Positions 10,512-21,773 of a DNA stretch of 64,000 bases are shown here, in pieces. Where the stretch lies: assembly GCA_037074615.1 (NCBI GenBank), contig CM073546.1:10781501-10845500 (forward strand). Direction: 5' to 3'. Made by a program: the position numbers and the translations under genes. Origin of the DNA: Leucaena leucocephala. Lineage: Eukaryota; Streptophyta; Magnoliopsida; Fabales; Fabaceae. The notes beneath the pieces were generated by a model that worked only from the letters and a program-made list of their open reading frames with translations, was not told the origin of the DNA and searched no databases. Position 1 is the stretch's first letter, and the number at the start of each line of letters is the position of its first letter.

Positions 10512-11725
10512 TATCGCATCCTTATTTTCAACCTCACTTATGCTTAGTTGGAAGTTATTTGAACTAATTATATAGCCTTTTGCCTTAGAAAGATGTATTT
10601 TCAAACAATTGCTCCTTGATACTGTTCATTTGGTAATCCAGAACATGTACCTAATTTTGAAAAATTATAATTAAATGTAGAAAAATCAAAATAGGGTGGT
10701 TCCAATTTATAATGAAAGCTTTTTCATTTAAATTTGAGGAAAAAATATAAAACTGAGGTTTCATTGCCCCAATGAAATCAGTTTATTGGTAAAATCTGGA
10801 AGTTCCAGTTTCTTTGCCTTAACTTCAAAAATTCATCTCTTTCATTACTTGTCCAAATGAACCGTGTTACCTATGGATTTAAAGCTCCAGACATGTTCTT
10901 TAAGCTCATAAAATTTCATAGAACAACTCATCCATTTGCTATATTAAATTAACGCTAAAACGTTACTGCCTCCAGTTACTCACTTTATCTCAATTCTAGA
11001 TTTTATCTCCAATTTAGAAAAATCATCGTAAATCAAATTCTTAACCAATTGAGGTATTCTTGGTGTCCATTTAAATATCTATATCTTAGCTATTATCCTA
11101 CCAAATTTAAAGTTCCAATTCCTTGGTTAAGGCATCATAAACATCATCACAAAGCGTCAGCCTTAGAATACAAGTACATGATCATACACCATACATCCCA
11201 TCATATACTTCCATAGTGTCAAGTAACTCATATGACTTTTTATACAAGTTCAACTATCTATGTTTACCCTCTTTCCTTGAGAAGTTCTAGTACCTATGAC
11301 ATGGTTATGCATATGGGAGGAATGAGATTTTATGGAAATCCCAATAGCAAGTCATACAAACTATAATATCATACATGATTAATTGGATGCTTAACATGTT
11401 ATCACGAGATGAGAGCTACTTCATAATAGTACATAAGAAAACTATAACGTGCATATTGTCATGAAATTTATTGCAAGGAGTTGCAATCATTCATACCTCA
11501 TCATAAATATGATGGTACAATCTCAAGCTCAACCAAACACCACAACTAACAACCAAGCATACAATCAAGCAAACATGAAACTATAGCTAGGTATTCTTGC
11601 TACCTCTTTAGCTATCCTTGGCAAAGTCTTCTTGAGATGACTTCCTTCCTTCACAAATCTCAAAACCTAGCCATTACAAAGTAACATCAAGTTACAACTC
11701 AAGTGAATTCAAGAGTACCAAGAAG
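10512..11725 (-). mobile_element. 5' LTR of element B, truncated
   Basis: The segment reads on the minus strand as the 3' part of the family-B LTR. Stretches at 10610-10780 match 55480-55680, and 11285-11350 and 11650-11710 match 54990-55030 and 54590-54670 of the full LTR at 52652-55792. About 1.2 of 3.1 kb remain. It ends at about 11725, where Athila sequence starts without a TSD, so the rest was lost by deletion or recombination. Confidence 0.85.
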
Positions 11726-11734
11726 AAAGCCTTA

Positions 11735-12260
11735 GAGTAGCATAACAAGGAAGTGATTGATGTTTTTAGTAAGATTGAAGGAAATGTGCCTATGCTGGAG
11801 AGAGTTTAAAGAGTATCAGAATATGTAAAGTGTTTGAAGGACAGTTGCACACACAAGGAAAGATATAAACCTAATAAACTGGTGAAAGTGAGACCTAAAG
11901 CTTCTGCACTCTTCAACTCTCAACTTTTGGTGAAGTGTAAAGATCCAGGTGCATTTTATATTCCTTGTACAATGGGCAAGATAACTGTTCCTAGAGCATT
12001 GCTAGATTTAGGTGCTGCTATTAATGTGATACCAAGATCTATTTATCATGCCTTATCTGACTAAACCAACTAGTGTATTAGCTCAATTGGCTGATAAGAG
12101 AATTATAAACCATGGGGAATTTTAGAAGATATTTTAGTTCAAGTTAAGGAACTTGTTTTTCCTATGGACTTTGATGTTTTGGATATGTCGAATAAGTCTC
12201 TTGATGATAGTACTCTAATTCTAGGAAGGCCATTCTTGAAGATGGCTAATACCATGATTT
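11735..12260 (+). pseudogene. Athila-0 protease region
   Basis: The plus strand encodes the Athila gag-protease segment: 'EVIDVFSKIEGNVPMLER' near 11750, 'CTHKERYKPNKLVKVR', 'LVKCKDPGAFYIPCTMGK', 'ALLDLGAAINVIPRSIY'. The retropepsin D-L-G-A triad is present with Asp at 12005-12007. After a frameshift and stop at 12062 the C-terminal protease motif 'STLILGRPFLKMA' follows at 12210-12245. Gag upstream is missing because the element is truncated at about 11735. Confidence 0.85.
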
Positions 12261-13020
12261 GCATGAAAAATGGTATTTAGTAGGCACATAATTCAGTATA
12301 ACATGTATAGACACCCACATCAGAATCATTCTCTCCTAGGACTTAACATGATTAGTGCATTACTTGAAAATGAGTTTGATAATATTCATAGCTTGAAAAT
12401 GATGATGAAGTTGAAGAACCTTCCATTTCTTACTCCTCCACTGATTTCTCTACTGTTTCTTCATCCAATGGTGATGTGTTATGAATCAATTCTAAAGTTG
12501 ATGGCTGGCTTACCATTATAGGTGATTTTTCTTCATCTTCAACTACTATTTATTTTATTGGAACTAACCCCACTATTTCAAGTGATGAACAATTTCCAAA
12601 AAAGTTTGTAGCATATTTAACGGAATTATAAGGCAAGGATATTACATCATACTTTGAAAGATAAGGAGCTAGAACCTCTGGGCTAGGGAGTTTTCAATTC
12701 AATAATTATATACTGCATTCTAACCTTGTTCATGAGAGCTTCAAATTAGAATTTTTAGACATTTCAGGACTGCAATAATTGAAGGATATGGTCCAACATC
12801 AACAGAATTGCATGGTAAGGACAAAAGTGAATAATGTAGTAGTTATATCAACAAGATCATTCCCACTATATTTTGATATGCATATATTTTGCAAGAAGTG
12901 GACTATCTCTTAAGATGGATAAAGGCTATATCAACAAGAAAGGATGAAGCGGATGGTATAACATTCCATATTAATGGCCAATTATTCAAGCTGTACAAGG
13001 AGAACTTCAAACCCCCATGA
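12261..13020 (+). pseudogene. Athila-0 pol remnant with large deletion
   Basis: Short fragments after the protease correspond to the PR-RT spacer (12270-12530) and, at 12940-13018, to the segment after integrase ('ITFHINGQLFKLYKENFKPP'). In complete Athila elements about 2.5 kb of RT, RNase H and integrase lie between these; here they are absent. The remnant cannot support its own mobility. Confidence 0.65.
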
Positions 13021-13108
13021 TACTCAGGTTGTTTCCTTTCTTGCTTCTCTACTTACAATAGTCTGTTTTAATCAGTTTACTTATATACTTGAGCTATTCA
13101 TTGTTGAT

Positions 13109-13122
13109 CAAGTGTGGGGGAG
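13109..13122 (+). other. Internal polypurine-like motif 1, Athila-0
   Basis: CAAGTGTGGGGGAG occurs directly after the end of the coding remnant. It matches the 3' LTR-proximal tract TAAGTGTGGGGGAG at 14943, and a copy occurs at 51539 in Athila-3. Confidence 0.7.
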
Positions 13123-13228
13123 CAGACCAAGTTAGTAGGGGTAGATAAAAATTAATAAGTTTATCTTGGATTCTGGTTTTGCTTTGTCTTTATCACTTCA
13201 GCCTTTACATGTGTTTCATTACTTCTTC

Positions 13229-13264
13229 ACATTAAGGATAATGTAGAATTTAAGTATGGGGGAG
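13229..13264 (+). other. Hairpin plus internal polypurine-like motif 2, Athila-0
   Basis: ACATTA (13229-13234), loop AGGA, TAATGT (13239-13244) form a perfect 6-bp hairpin. TTTAAGTATGGGGGAG follows at 13249-13264. The same layout, with a different stem but the same loop, occurs at 51730-51768 in Athila-3. Confidence 0.75.
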
Positions 13265-13328
13265 TATGAACTTTAGTGTGAAAAATGGGTAAACAAAAAT
13301 CAGATAACTGCTGAGATTCTATATTATG

Positions 13329-13752
13329 GTCGTGACCTTATGATGTTCTTGTCGCGACTAATGTGTGCAGATATGTCAAGTTTTTTCTCTGTGAAAATTA
13401 GTTGTGACCTTTGCATATCTATGTCACGACCTCTTCTCTCTGTGAAAGGTAGTCATGAATTATGATAATATAAGTCGCGACTAGGATTTCATATTTTCTG
13501 ATGTTTACCTCTCTATGATGTGTAGTCGTGATCTATGCTTATCTTTATCATGACTGTAACCCTTAGTGAATTTTGGTCGTAATTAGATTGATACATGGGT
13601 TGCGACCTGAGCCTGTATGTTTGGCAGGATTATTCTCTGTGATCATGTGTCATGACTAATGACCATTTATTTTACGACCAATATTCCATCTTTTCTAAAA
13701 ATTTATTCTTTGTGTAAAATAGTCATGACCTGAATACCCTTTTGTTATGACT
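13329..13752 (+). repeat. Tandem array of paired GTCGCGAC-like palindromes, Athila-0
   Basis: Seven pairs of a 9-bp GTCGYGACY-like motif occur at 13329/13351, 13401/13423, 13452/13473, 13524/13548, 13576/13599, 13649/13671 and 13722/13744. Start-to-start distance within a pair is 21-24 bp. Successive pairs are 72-73 or 51-52 bp apart. Intervening DNA often carries CTCTGTGA. Most deviations from GTCGCGAC are CpG transitions. The array lies in the noncoding region between pol and the 3' LTR. Confidence 0.85.
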
Positions 13753-14942
13753 GGACTTGATCTGCTGCTAAAAAATTCTTCTATTTCATCTTATTGTTGC
13801 TTGGTCTAATGGAACTTAGTGTCATGGATTTAAAATTGAATTTTAAACATATACTTTTGAACATTGGCAAGCTTGATGAAGTATGAGTTGCTTGTTTCAT
13901 TGATTTACTACTGAAAATTGTGCAGCATGAATGATTGATCTCATATATTTTATTTAATATTCATACAATCTTGTCATAGTAAGTGGATTAGGGTGAGTAA
14001 GCCAGATGGAAGGAATTTGAGCCTTCAACAGTACTCATTTATATTGTGTGGCACCATCTAGTTTAGTAACTTTACAGAACTTGTCTCAATCCTTGATTCA
14101 AAACCACATTAGCTTCTTAAAATTGCGAATATGATAAGGGCATTTCTTTCAAAACCCTTTTGTTCAAACAGTTGCTACATAAAAATTAAATCATTTGTTT
14201 AACCCCTTTGAGACATTCACTTTCTTTTAAAATTCTATCCTTGATTAATGACTATTGTATAGGGAATTTGCTACTGTCTTAAAATTATGAAATAACTGAT
14301 AAATTGCACCACTTATTGGATATCTAAACTTTAATGAATTTGATATCTGTTTCAATAGTGAAACAAAAGAAAAAGTACAGAAAAGATAAAAGAAAGAAAG
14401 AAGAGATATACCAGAAAAAAGTGATATTCAACTTGTATAAAAGAAAATTATTTGGTGACTTGTGATTCTCAGCAGTTGCACAATTGAAACTATGATCAAA
14501 TGTTCAATTACCTTGAAGAAGTAAGATCATATGCAGTATTTCATTAATCATTGACATATATTTCCATTTCATCACTTAGCTATTCTAACATTACAACCTA
14601 ATAAAGACCCTTTGATTCACAAACCTTGTAGCATTTAGTGGTAGAGATGTAGGATGGTTACAAGCCTATAGGAAGCCTAAGCTAGATGGATGAGTGAAAT
14701 TACCTTGATAAGAGAATGAGTGAAACACTACACCTTGTGAGAAAACTTCACCTTGCTGCTTACTATGATTTTATTGCATGAGTTAGATTCTTTTATTAAT
14801 ATGAGATTAGTTTGGATTGTTGCCAATTGAAGGGAAAAGATTTATGACTACAAGTACGTATGCTGAATCTTTTGCCAAATTTATTGAACATGAGTGTTTG
14901 AATTTCAATTTTGATCCATAATTTTGCTCGGAGTGCAAAAGC
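13753..14942 (+). other. Athila-0 3' noncoding region
   Basis: No coding sequence is recognised. The stretch includes a purine-rich run of GAAAG/AAAG units at 14350-14420. Athila-3 has a similar run at 52350-52440 at the corresponding position. It ends in the polypurine tract before the 3' LTR. Confidence 0.6.
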
Positions 14943-14957
14943 TAAGTGTGGGGGAGT
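14943..14957 (+). other. 3' polypurine tract of Athila-0
   Basis: TAAGTGTGGGGGAGT lies immediately before the LTR start TGATAAACT. It is the typical Athila plus-strand primer site. Confidence 0.88.
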
Positions 14958-16414
14958 TGATAAACTCATATTTGTAGTGATTTTTTAGTGTGCATAGAGT
15001 GATTTTTTATAATTGATTTTAACACTTTACTAATATAATGAGCAATTAATTAATAAAATTAAAATAGAGCAAGTGGAAATTAATTGATTTGATTTTAATG
15101 ATTAATTGGATAAATAATCTATTAAATTTCTACTTTGTAGTGACCAATTAGCATGTTAGAGCAATTGACAGTTAGATATTGAAGCATGTGCTGGAGAAGA
15201 TGCTAATAGAATCACATGGAACATTTGCTGCAACAGATTAGACATGTGTTAAATCTAGATCTGATAACATATTACAAATGGGAGATGAAGCATGTGCTGT
15301 AACAGAATATAATTCCACACATCTAGGACTGTTCACGAACACACACCTGATCTGAATAGAATCACACATTTTAGCAGTAGCTCATATATTCCACACATCA
15401 TTCACACTATTTTAGCTGACAATCACACCATTCTTCTATATAACACACACATCAGCATATTTAGAGGGAGAGCTGACACGCATACTTAACTCTTCTTTTG
15501 CTGATCACATTCCATTCCATACACACACCATTCCGTATGCCACTCTTCATATCTCCTACTCTATCTCTATTTCCATTCTCTGATCTATAACTTTCCTCTG
15601 TTATAGACAATGGAACCAGAGGAAAGTTTAGTTTTCATCTTCATATTCATCTTCTATATTCCCAAGACTGCTGCTATATTTTTTATTACTGCTGAAGTTC
15701 AGATTTAATGCAAGGCTAAGCTGTTGTGTTCTGTTAGAGATGATGTCAAACCTGAATCCTTGAGTTGAACAGGGAGTTCATTGTATTTTTAATTCAGAGT
15801 TAAATGTATCGAGTTGATGTAGTTAACTTTGTAATTATTATTACAATTAGAATAGTATATGACAAAGAAGTAGGGAACCAAGTTAGATTTCTTATTTCTG
15901 CATAACTGACCTTTGATTGATTCTCATATTTCATCGAGTTGAACATAGTTATGATTAATTGAAGTGATTCTACAATAGAGTATATTTGTATCTGTTTAAT
16001 TCATATTCTGCTATCTCTAAGTTGAATGATTCATAATCTCTTTTAATGTTTACGAGTTGTAGCTTTGATTGAGATTTAGTTAATGAGTTGTTAGCTAACA
16101 TATTCTAATTTAGCTTATTAACTTCTCATATTCTATGGATAATAAAGGTAAGGTAATCTCCAAGGAAACACACTTGTCATTCATTCATCTCATCATCATA
16201 AATACTTAAAAGTATAAATAATAGCATAGATTTTACTTTTAGTAGTTAGATTAAAACTCAGCAAAAACTGTCTCTTTAACTTATTAATTTGTGGCTCATT
16301 AGATTAATTAGGAACTTCTACATCCATTTAGGCTCCTTGTGAATCGACCTGAGTTAGCTTCATTTTACTATTGGTTAGCTTAGTTTTATTTGATAATTAA
16401 AATGATAGTTATCA
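14958..16414 (+). mobile_element. 3' LTR of Athila-0 (1457 bp)
   Basis: It begins TGATAA and ends TTATCA, a perfect 6-bp terminal inverted pair. It is preceded by the polypurine tract and followed by AAGGG. In the family-A LTR copy at 21424 the uninterrupted target reads AAGGGCCCCACC, so AAGGG (16415-16419) is the expected right TSD. A TATA-like CTATATAAC is at 15435. The matching 5' LTR is missing. Confidence 0.9.
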
Positions 16415-17954
16415 AAGGGCCCCACCATTGCGCCACCTAAGCATGTGAGGTATCCTTTGATAAGTCATTGAGGATGATGATGTCAACTTGATGATGCAGG
16501 TAAAGCTTCTTGAGAAAGCTAAGCAATCTAATCCATTCATCGCGATTCAATCTAAGCCATCCATTCCACCTCCATTAAGCTATAAATACCCCTACCCCTT
16601 CCATTCCATTCCATGGCCAAGCAAGAGAAAGAAGAGAAAGAGAAAGAAACAGAGAAAGAGAGAAAGAAAGAGAAACACAGGAAAAAGAAGGAGTTCTGGC
16701 AGAGTTAGGTGCAATCCAAGGAGTTTAGGGACTGGCAAGCTTAGGAATAATGTAAGTAATTTATTCTAGTCTCTGCTCTAATAAATTAGAGGATTTTTCT
16801 CATTAATTTAATAGTTAGAATACAGAATATCTCTCTTGATAAGGTTAGCTGATGATATAAAGAAAGTTAAGGGATTGTCAGATTAAGGGTATTACTTCAA
16901 GTTAAGCTTGAGTTAACTAGAGCTATACTGGATAAGATAATAATGAAGATATTATTATACTATATATAGGCTCTGACCTATGAAAAGAAGGAATCTTAGA
17001 GAAAAGGTTAAGGACTAAAGGAAAGGCTACATGTCAGGTAGTGAACTTACCTACTTGTATGTTTATGTTACTTGGATGCTTTATGTGATATTTATTTACT
17101 TTGATGATGTGAAGCATATATGATTAAGTAATGCTCTGTTTCTTTTTATGCTATGGCCATATGTTGTAAGTAAGGGACATGAAAGCATATAAGTTGTGAT
17201 TATACAAGCATGATCACTAAGTGCACACATAGTAACATCAAGCATATAACTACATACATTTTATGGCTTCCGTTTACTATTGAGATTTCCTTATAAATCT
17301 CACCCCTTCCATATCAAACTAATCATAGCAGGTCTTCTCAAGATGGAGGAGATGAAGATGTATGAAGAGAAGTTAAGAATTATTTAGCATGATTGATATG
17401 TGATTGATGTATGTTATGCATATGTATGTAAAGTGGAGTGCTGAAATTTGCCACTGTGAACAGTAACTCGTGTTGAGTCAGTGGCAATTGAGCTGTAATT
17501 AAAAATAGTAAACATTGGAATAAATATATGATATTTTACTAGTAAATAGTAGACATACCAAGTTTCAATTTGATATATATAACATCATATTTGGACACAT
17601 AGAGATATAATTTTTCAAAGTTGGGACCAAAAATACTGGAATCAGGGAAGGACGCTGGATGAACAGTAAAATTAGAGCGTGGACTGACATTGACTTGGTC
17701 AAGGTATGGTCAACAAGTTATTTTTTCCTGAAAGAGCATTAGGTTAGTTTCATATAGAAATTTGAACCACTTCATTTCATTTTTTTGGGATTTAATTATG
17801 ATTTTTTGAAGTCAGGTTACTTCTCTGGAATTTACACAATGAACAGTATTATGTAGAGTAAAATCCAGATTGTGTAATTTGACTTCAATGACCCAAAAGT
17901 GGTTCTAGATGCTATTGTTTGGTTCCTAAGATGTAAGAAAATTAGGATGTTATA
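16415..17954 (+). mobile_element. 5' LTR of family-A element, right part
   Basis: From 16420 the sequence matches 21429 onward in the 3' LTR (CCCCACCATT, then AAGCATGTGAGGT and so on). It ends ...GGATGTTATA just before the PBS. The left about 1.4 kb was separated by the Athila-0 insertion and is now missing. A TATA box lies at 16580-16588, and the CCATGGCCAAG with purine tract at 16611-16690. Confidence 0.88.
16580..16588 (+). promoter_or_regulatory. TATA box of family-A 5' LTR
   Basis: CTATAAATA is shared with 21602 and with the minus strand at 9027. The purine-rich tract starts about 35 bp downstream. Confidence 0.7.
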
Positions 17955-17974
17955 TTTTGGTATCATAGCAAAGG
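17955..17974 (+). other. Primer-binding site of family-A element
   Basis: TTTTGGTATCATAGCAAAGG follows the LTR end. It is an initiator tRNA-Met type PBS with one change from TGGTATCAGAGC. Confidence 0.8.
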
Positions 17975-20035
17975 GTTATAGATCAAAGCATAAGATTTTG
18001 GCATAGTATGAGCTATGGGGATAGTGTTCATTACTTAGCGAATGATTCAGACAAGAGATAGTGACACCCAGATAAATAGAACAATACCCCATACCTTATA
18101 ACTTTATGAGGTAGCCTTCAAAGAAATGACTACGATAAACTAGTCTTAGTCAGTTGTTATCATTGAGGTCTCATGTTTCTTAGCATGATCTAGCTAGACT
18201 AAGTAGGATAACGTCAAGGGAGCAGTTTCCTTTATTGATAGAGACAAAAGCTAACTGGTCTAAAGTCAAGGGAAGCTACAATAGTAGCTCGAGGTATCAT
18301 TATGTGGCCAGACGTTACAGTGATGATGATAATGAAGATACAGACCTCATTGAAGTTTATCAGCTAGAGGATTGGTATAAAATGTGATCAAGTCAGATAG
18401 TACAAAGTACTAAGATATGAAAGATTACTTTAAGACAATGTTCATAAGTAGATCTACATTATGAAAGAATTTGTTTAGCTAGTCTTTCCTGAACAAAAGA
18501 ATCAAAACTTAGAACGAGACTTGCCTAGGAATGATCCTAGTACATGACCTAAAGTTAGAGATGAGATGGTTAATATATAGAGAGTTGATGTTCCCAAGAC
18601 AGAGGGACCATATCACAAAAAAATAGTAACCTAACAGACCTATGGTAGAGCACCCTAGAGAACATAAGTAATAGTAGTAGATGATGAATTAGATCCATAC
18701 AACATAAGTTCGTTAGGATTAAGAAAAAGTAACAGATAACAGTAAAGAGATTGTTTTCAGATTACTCTTCATATAAGAGTTAGGTCTGAAACATATGGGT
18801 CTTAGATAGAGCTAGATTTATATAAGTTCATATCACTCTTCAGATAAAAGTTAGATCTGCATAGTTCAAGTGGCTCGTAGTTAGAGCACAGATTTAAATG
18901 AGAAGTTATGATAAGGCTATAGCAACAGAATGCAATGGCAGTGCTTAAACCATAATTGGTAAGCCACAACAGAGTAAGAAAGATGAGAAGGAACTCTTGA
19001 GTAAGAGAGAAAATAAGTAAAATCTTAGTAAATAATATGGGCTACTAAATGTATTTCTTAAAATTTATTGATTGAGTTATCAACAAGTAGAAGAAGTTAA
19101 CCTTATAACTTAGTCTATTGGTTTGAGATCTTTTAGAGATGAAAATATAGTATAACATAATCACAGAGGATTCTAGAGGGTCACACTTAGATACTAGTAT
19201 GGCTCAAGGGTCGTAGTTAGATCCTAACAGCTTCAGAGTGGCAGTTAGATTCTGAAGAGGCTTATGATTGATCACAGTTAGATCCTGAGGTCGCAGTAGA
19301 CCTAGCCTAAGGAAAGTGATGAGCCATAAAGATATGAGTACAATGTAGTAAATCTTTGGAAAGACGATTACCAAGGACGAAGTTGTTAAGGTAAGAAAGC
19401 TTCACGAGTTGATTAACTCATCTAGAAAAAAATATTAGTTATAATAATTTTTCTCATATAGCCTATATTATATATAGACTAAACTTAGTTTTCTCTTAAA
19501 CAAAGATAGAGTCTAAGTTCAAGTTTGAGTGTTGATATTCAAAGTTTTATGGCAGTATGCTTGAGAAACAAAGAAGAGAACCCCATATATTTTGAATGGA
19601 GAAGTTGAGCAGTAGATCCTCCAGATGAGGATAAAGAGATTAAAAGGCTAGCGAGACCCAAAGAAGAGGGTCTAAGATAGAGTCAAAATAGAACACATTT
19701 CTATGAGAAATAATATGCTAGTGTTTAGAGCTATAAGAAAAGTAACCTAACCCTAACACAGTAGAACGCTTAACTGAAATATGCTCAGGTAAGAGTAGCC
19801 CAATGATGGGTAAACCCCTGAGAATTAATAAGAAAGTGTGTAAATGCCACAAAAATTTGGCATAGATGCACAAAGTTATGTAAGATAGTAAGAAAAGTTA
19901 AGAAGAGATAGAAAAGTCAAGAAACTATTATGAAATGTAAGTGGCATTCTCCTCAGAGAAACTCTTCATCAAGGTATGAATAGAGATTTGACCCTAAAAT
20001 TTTGAGGACAAAATTTATTTTAAGGGGAGGAGAAA
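17975..20035 (+). mobile_element. Internal region of family-A element, no recognisable gag-pol
   Basis: Only about 2.1 kb separate the two LTRs. No frame longer than 60 codons exists and I find no gag, RT or integrase motif on either strand. A short open segment near 18215-18380 would encode a Ser/Tyr- and Asp-rich peptide ('YSDDDNEDTDLIEVYQLEDW') that I do not recognise. Local repeats occur: two copies of ACTCTTCATATAAGAGTTAG-like sequence at 18762 and 18829, and three CAGTTAGATCCTGA-like units at 19220-19300. The last part (19985-20035) matches the 3' end of element B before its polypurine tract. It may be a non-autonomous derivative or a deleted copy. Confidence 0.7.
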
Positions 20036-21715
20036 TGTCATATCCTAATTTTTAGACATAGAAGCCCAATATGTAGGCTAAAAGAGGTAGGCTAGTAGGC
20101 CCTGTTAAGCAGAAGTCCCATAAGTATACATATGATGTTCAGGGACTAAACTACAAGTAAAATATCAAGGATTAAATTATAAATAGTGAAAGTCCCTGGG
20201 GCATAATGGTCATTTTGAAGAAAGAAAGGGACTAAACTAGAAAGTATAAAAGTCCGAAGGCCAAAAATGAAAGTAAATACAAGTTGTGGGTCATTAAGTG
20301 TAATTATGAAAAGTTAAGGGACTAAAGTGTAATTTCTAAAAGTTTCTAAGGGTAAAATTGTAATTATAGAAAGTTGAGCCAGAAAAGGCTTAGAATTGCT
20401 CAGAAGCATTTTAGTCCCAAAATTTCATCAGTAGATAGAGAAAGTTATGCTAGTTAATCTAGCATGATACAAAAAATTTATTGGAGTTCTAGATAGATAA
20501 TATTTATCTGATAGTATAAAAGTTATATGAATTTTTTATCAGATCTTCTAAACCTCAAATATAAGTAAAAAAGTTATAGGAAGTTGCGTCCTACGAGGCC
20601 AGAAGTTAGGAAACTGACAGAACCCCATAAGGAGTTTTGTAGGAAAAGTTATTCAAATTTTAGTGAATTTTGACGGGAGTTTGTGAACGCCGAGATCTTA
20701 TTATGAAACTTAAGCAGTAAGCAATTTATGTATGAATGAGCTCAGATGATGTCTCAAAGAGGCCCATGATGATGCTAAGTGGGGCTAAGCCCATGATATC
20801 AGTTTATTGGATAAAGGGGCCAGTGTCCATAAATATTCAGAAAAAGGTGCAAAATGACGAAAATACCCATGTTATAAAATAATTAAAAGAATGAGTAAAA
20901 GATATTTTGGTCATTTGATTAAGGTTAGACAGTCAAAGAAGGTTATCTGGATAGTTGACCAGGGTCAAGAAATACTCTAGAAATGTGTGAAAAGACGAGA
21001 ATGCCCTAATAATTGTTAAAGAGGAACTAAGGGCATTTTGGTAATTTGCCAAGGGATATTTCTTGGGAATCGAGCCACTAGAGTATTTGAGATTGATTAG
21101 AGGAGCCAAGATGGCATTCCAAGATGTCCAAAAATGTGGCCCAAGAGTTATGTGGGTGCAAGTGGCATTAAAATAATATTTTAGTCATTTTTAATAAAGC
21201 ATAGTTACCGGGTTAGAGATAGAACTGGGGAAGTGATTAGATAGAGCTTTAGACTCATCCAGAACAATGATCTGGCATGAAAGATGTCCTCATGGGACCC
21301 ACATGGCACTAGTCTAGGGAAAGAAGAAAAAGCTAAGGACACGTGACATGATCTGGGTTGTTCATTATGGGACAAGATTCTGGACTTCTCTAGAAACGCT
21401 GACTCAGCTGGTGTGGTGTCCCAAGGGCCCCACCATTATGACACCTAAGCATGTGAGGTGTCCCTTGATGATGTCACTTTGATGAGTCATTGAGGATGAT
21501 TATATCATTTTCATGATGCAGGCGAAGCTTCTTGAGTAAGCTAGGTGATCTAAGTTGTTCATCACAATTCAATATGAGCCATCCATTCTACCTCCATTCA
21601 ACTATAAATACCTCCACCCCCTTCCATTCCATTCCATGGCCAAGAAAGAGAAAGAAGAGAAAGAGAGGAAGAAAGGAAAAAGAAGGAGTTCTTGCATAGC
21701 ACATTAAGAAAACTT
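20036..21715 (+). mobile_element. 3' LTR of family-A element, right end missing
   Basis: It starts TGTCATATCC directly after AAGGGGAGGAGAAA. It matches the solo LTR at 9781 (minus) for its first part and the 5' LTR from 21424 on. It contains a TATA box (21602-21610) and the CCATGGCCAAG purine tract (21632-21690). Similarity stops at about 21690-21715, roughly 1.2-1.3 kb short of the expected LTR end, where Athila-1 integrase sequence begins. Confidence 0.88.
21602..21610 (+). promoter_or_regulatory. TATA box of family-A 3' LTR
   Basis: CTATAAATA is in the same position relative to CCATGGCCAAG as in the other family-A LTRs. Confidence 0.7.
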
Positions 21716-21773
21716 GTAAAAAGTAAGAGATAGGAAAAGGACAACCTGGCCTCAAGGCGGTGGTATAGATTCC

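Noticed and set aside
13329..13752. CRISPR-like array
   Set aside because: The regular repeats are 9-bp palindrome pairs with similar spacers in a plant retrotransposon. There is no conserved 25-35 bp direct repeat with unique spacers.
16488..16769. Plus-strand frame of 93 codons with a Lys/Arg-rich run
   Set aside because: It is an alternative reading of the purine-rich tract of the family-A LTR. Low-complexity GA-rich DNA is open in several frames.
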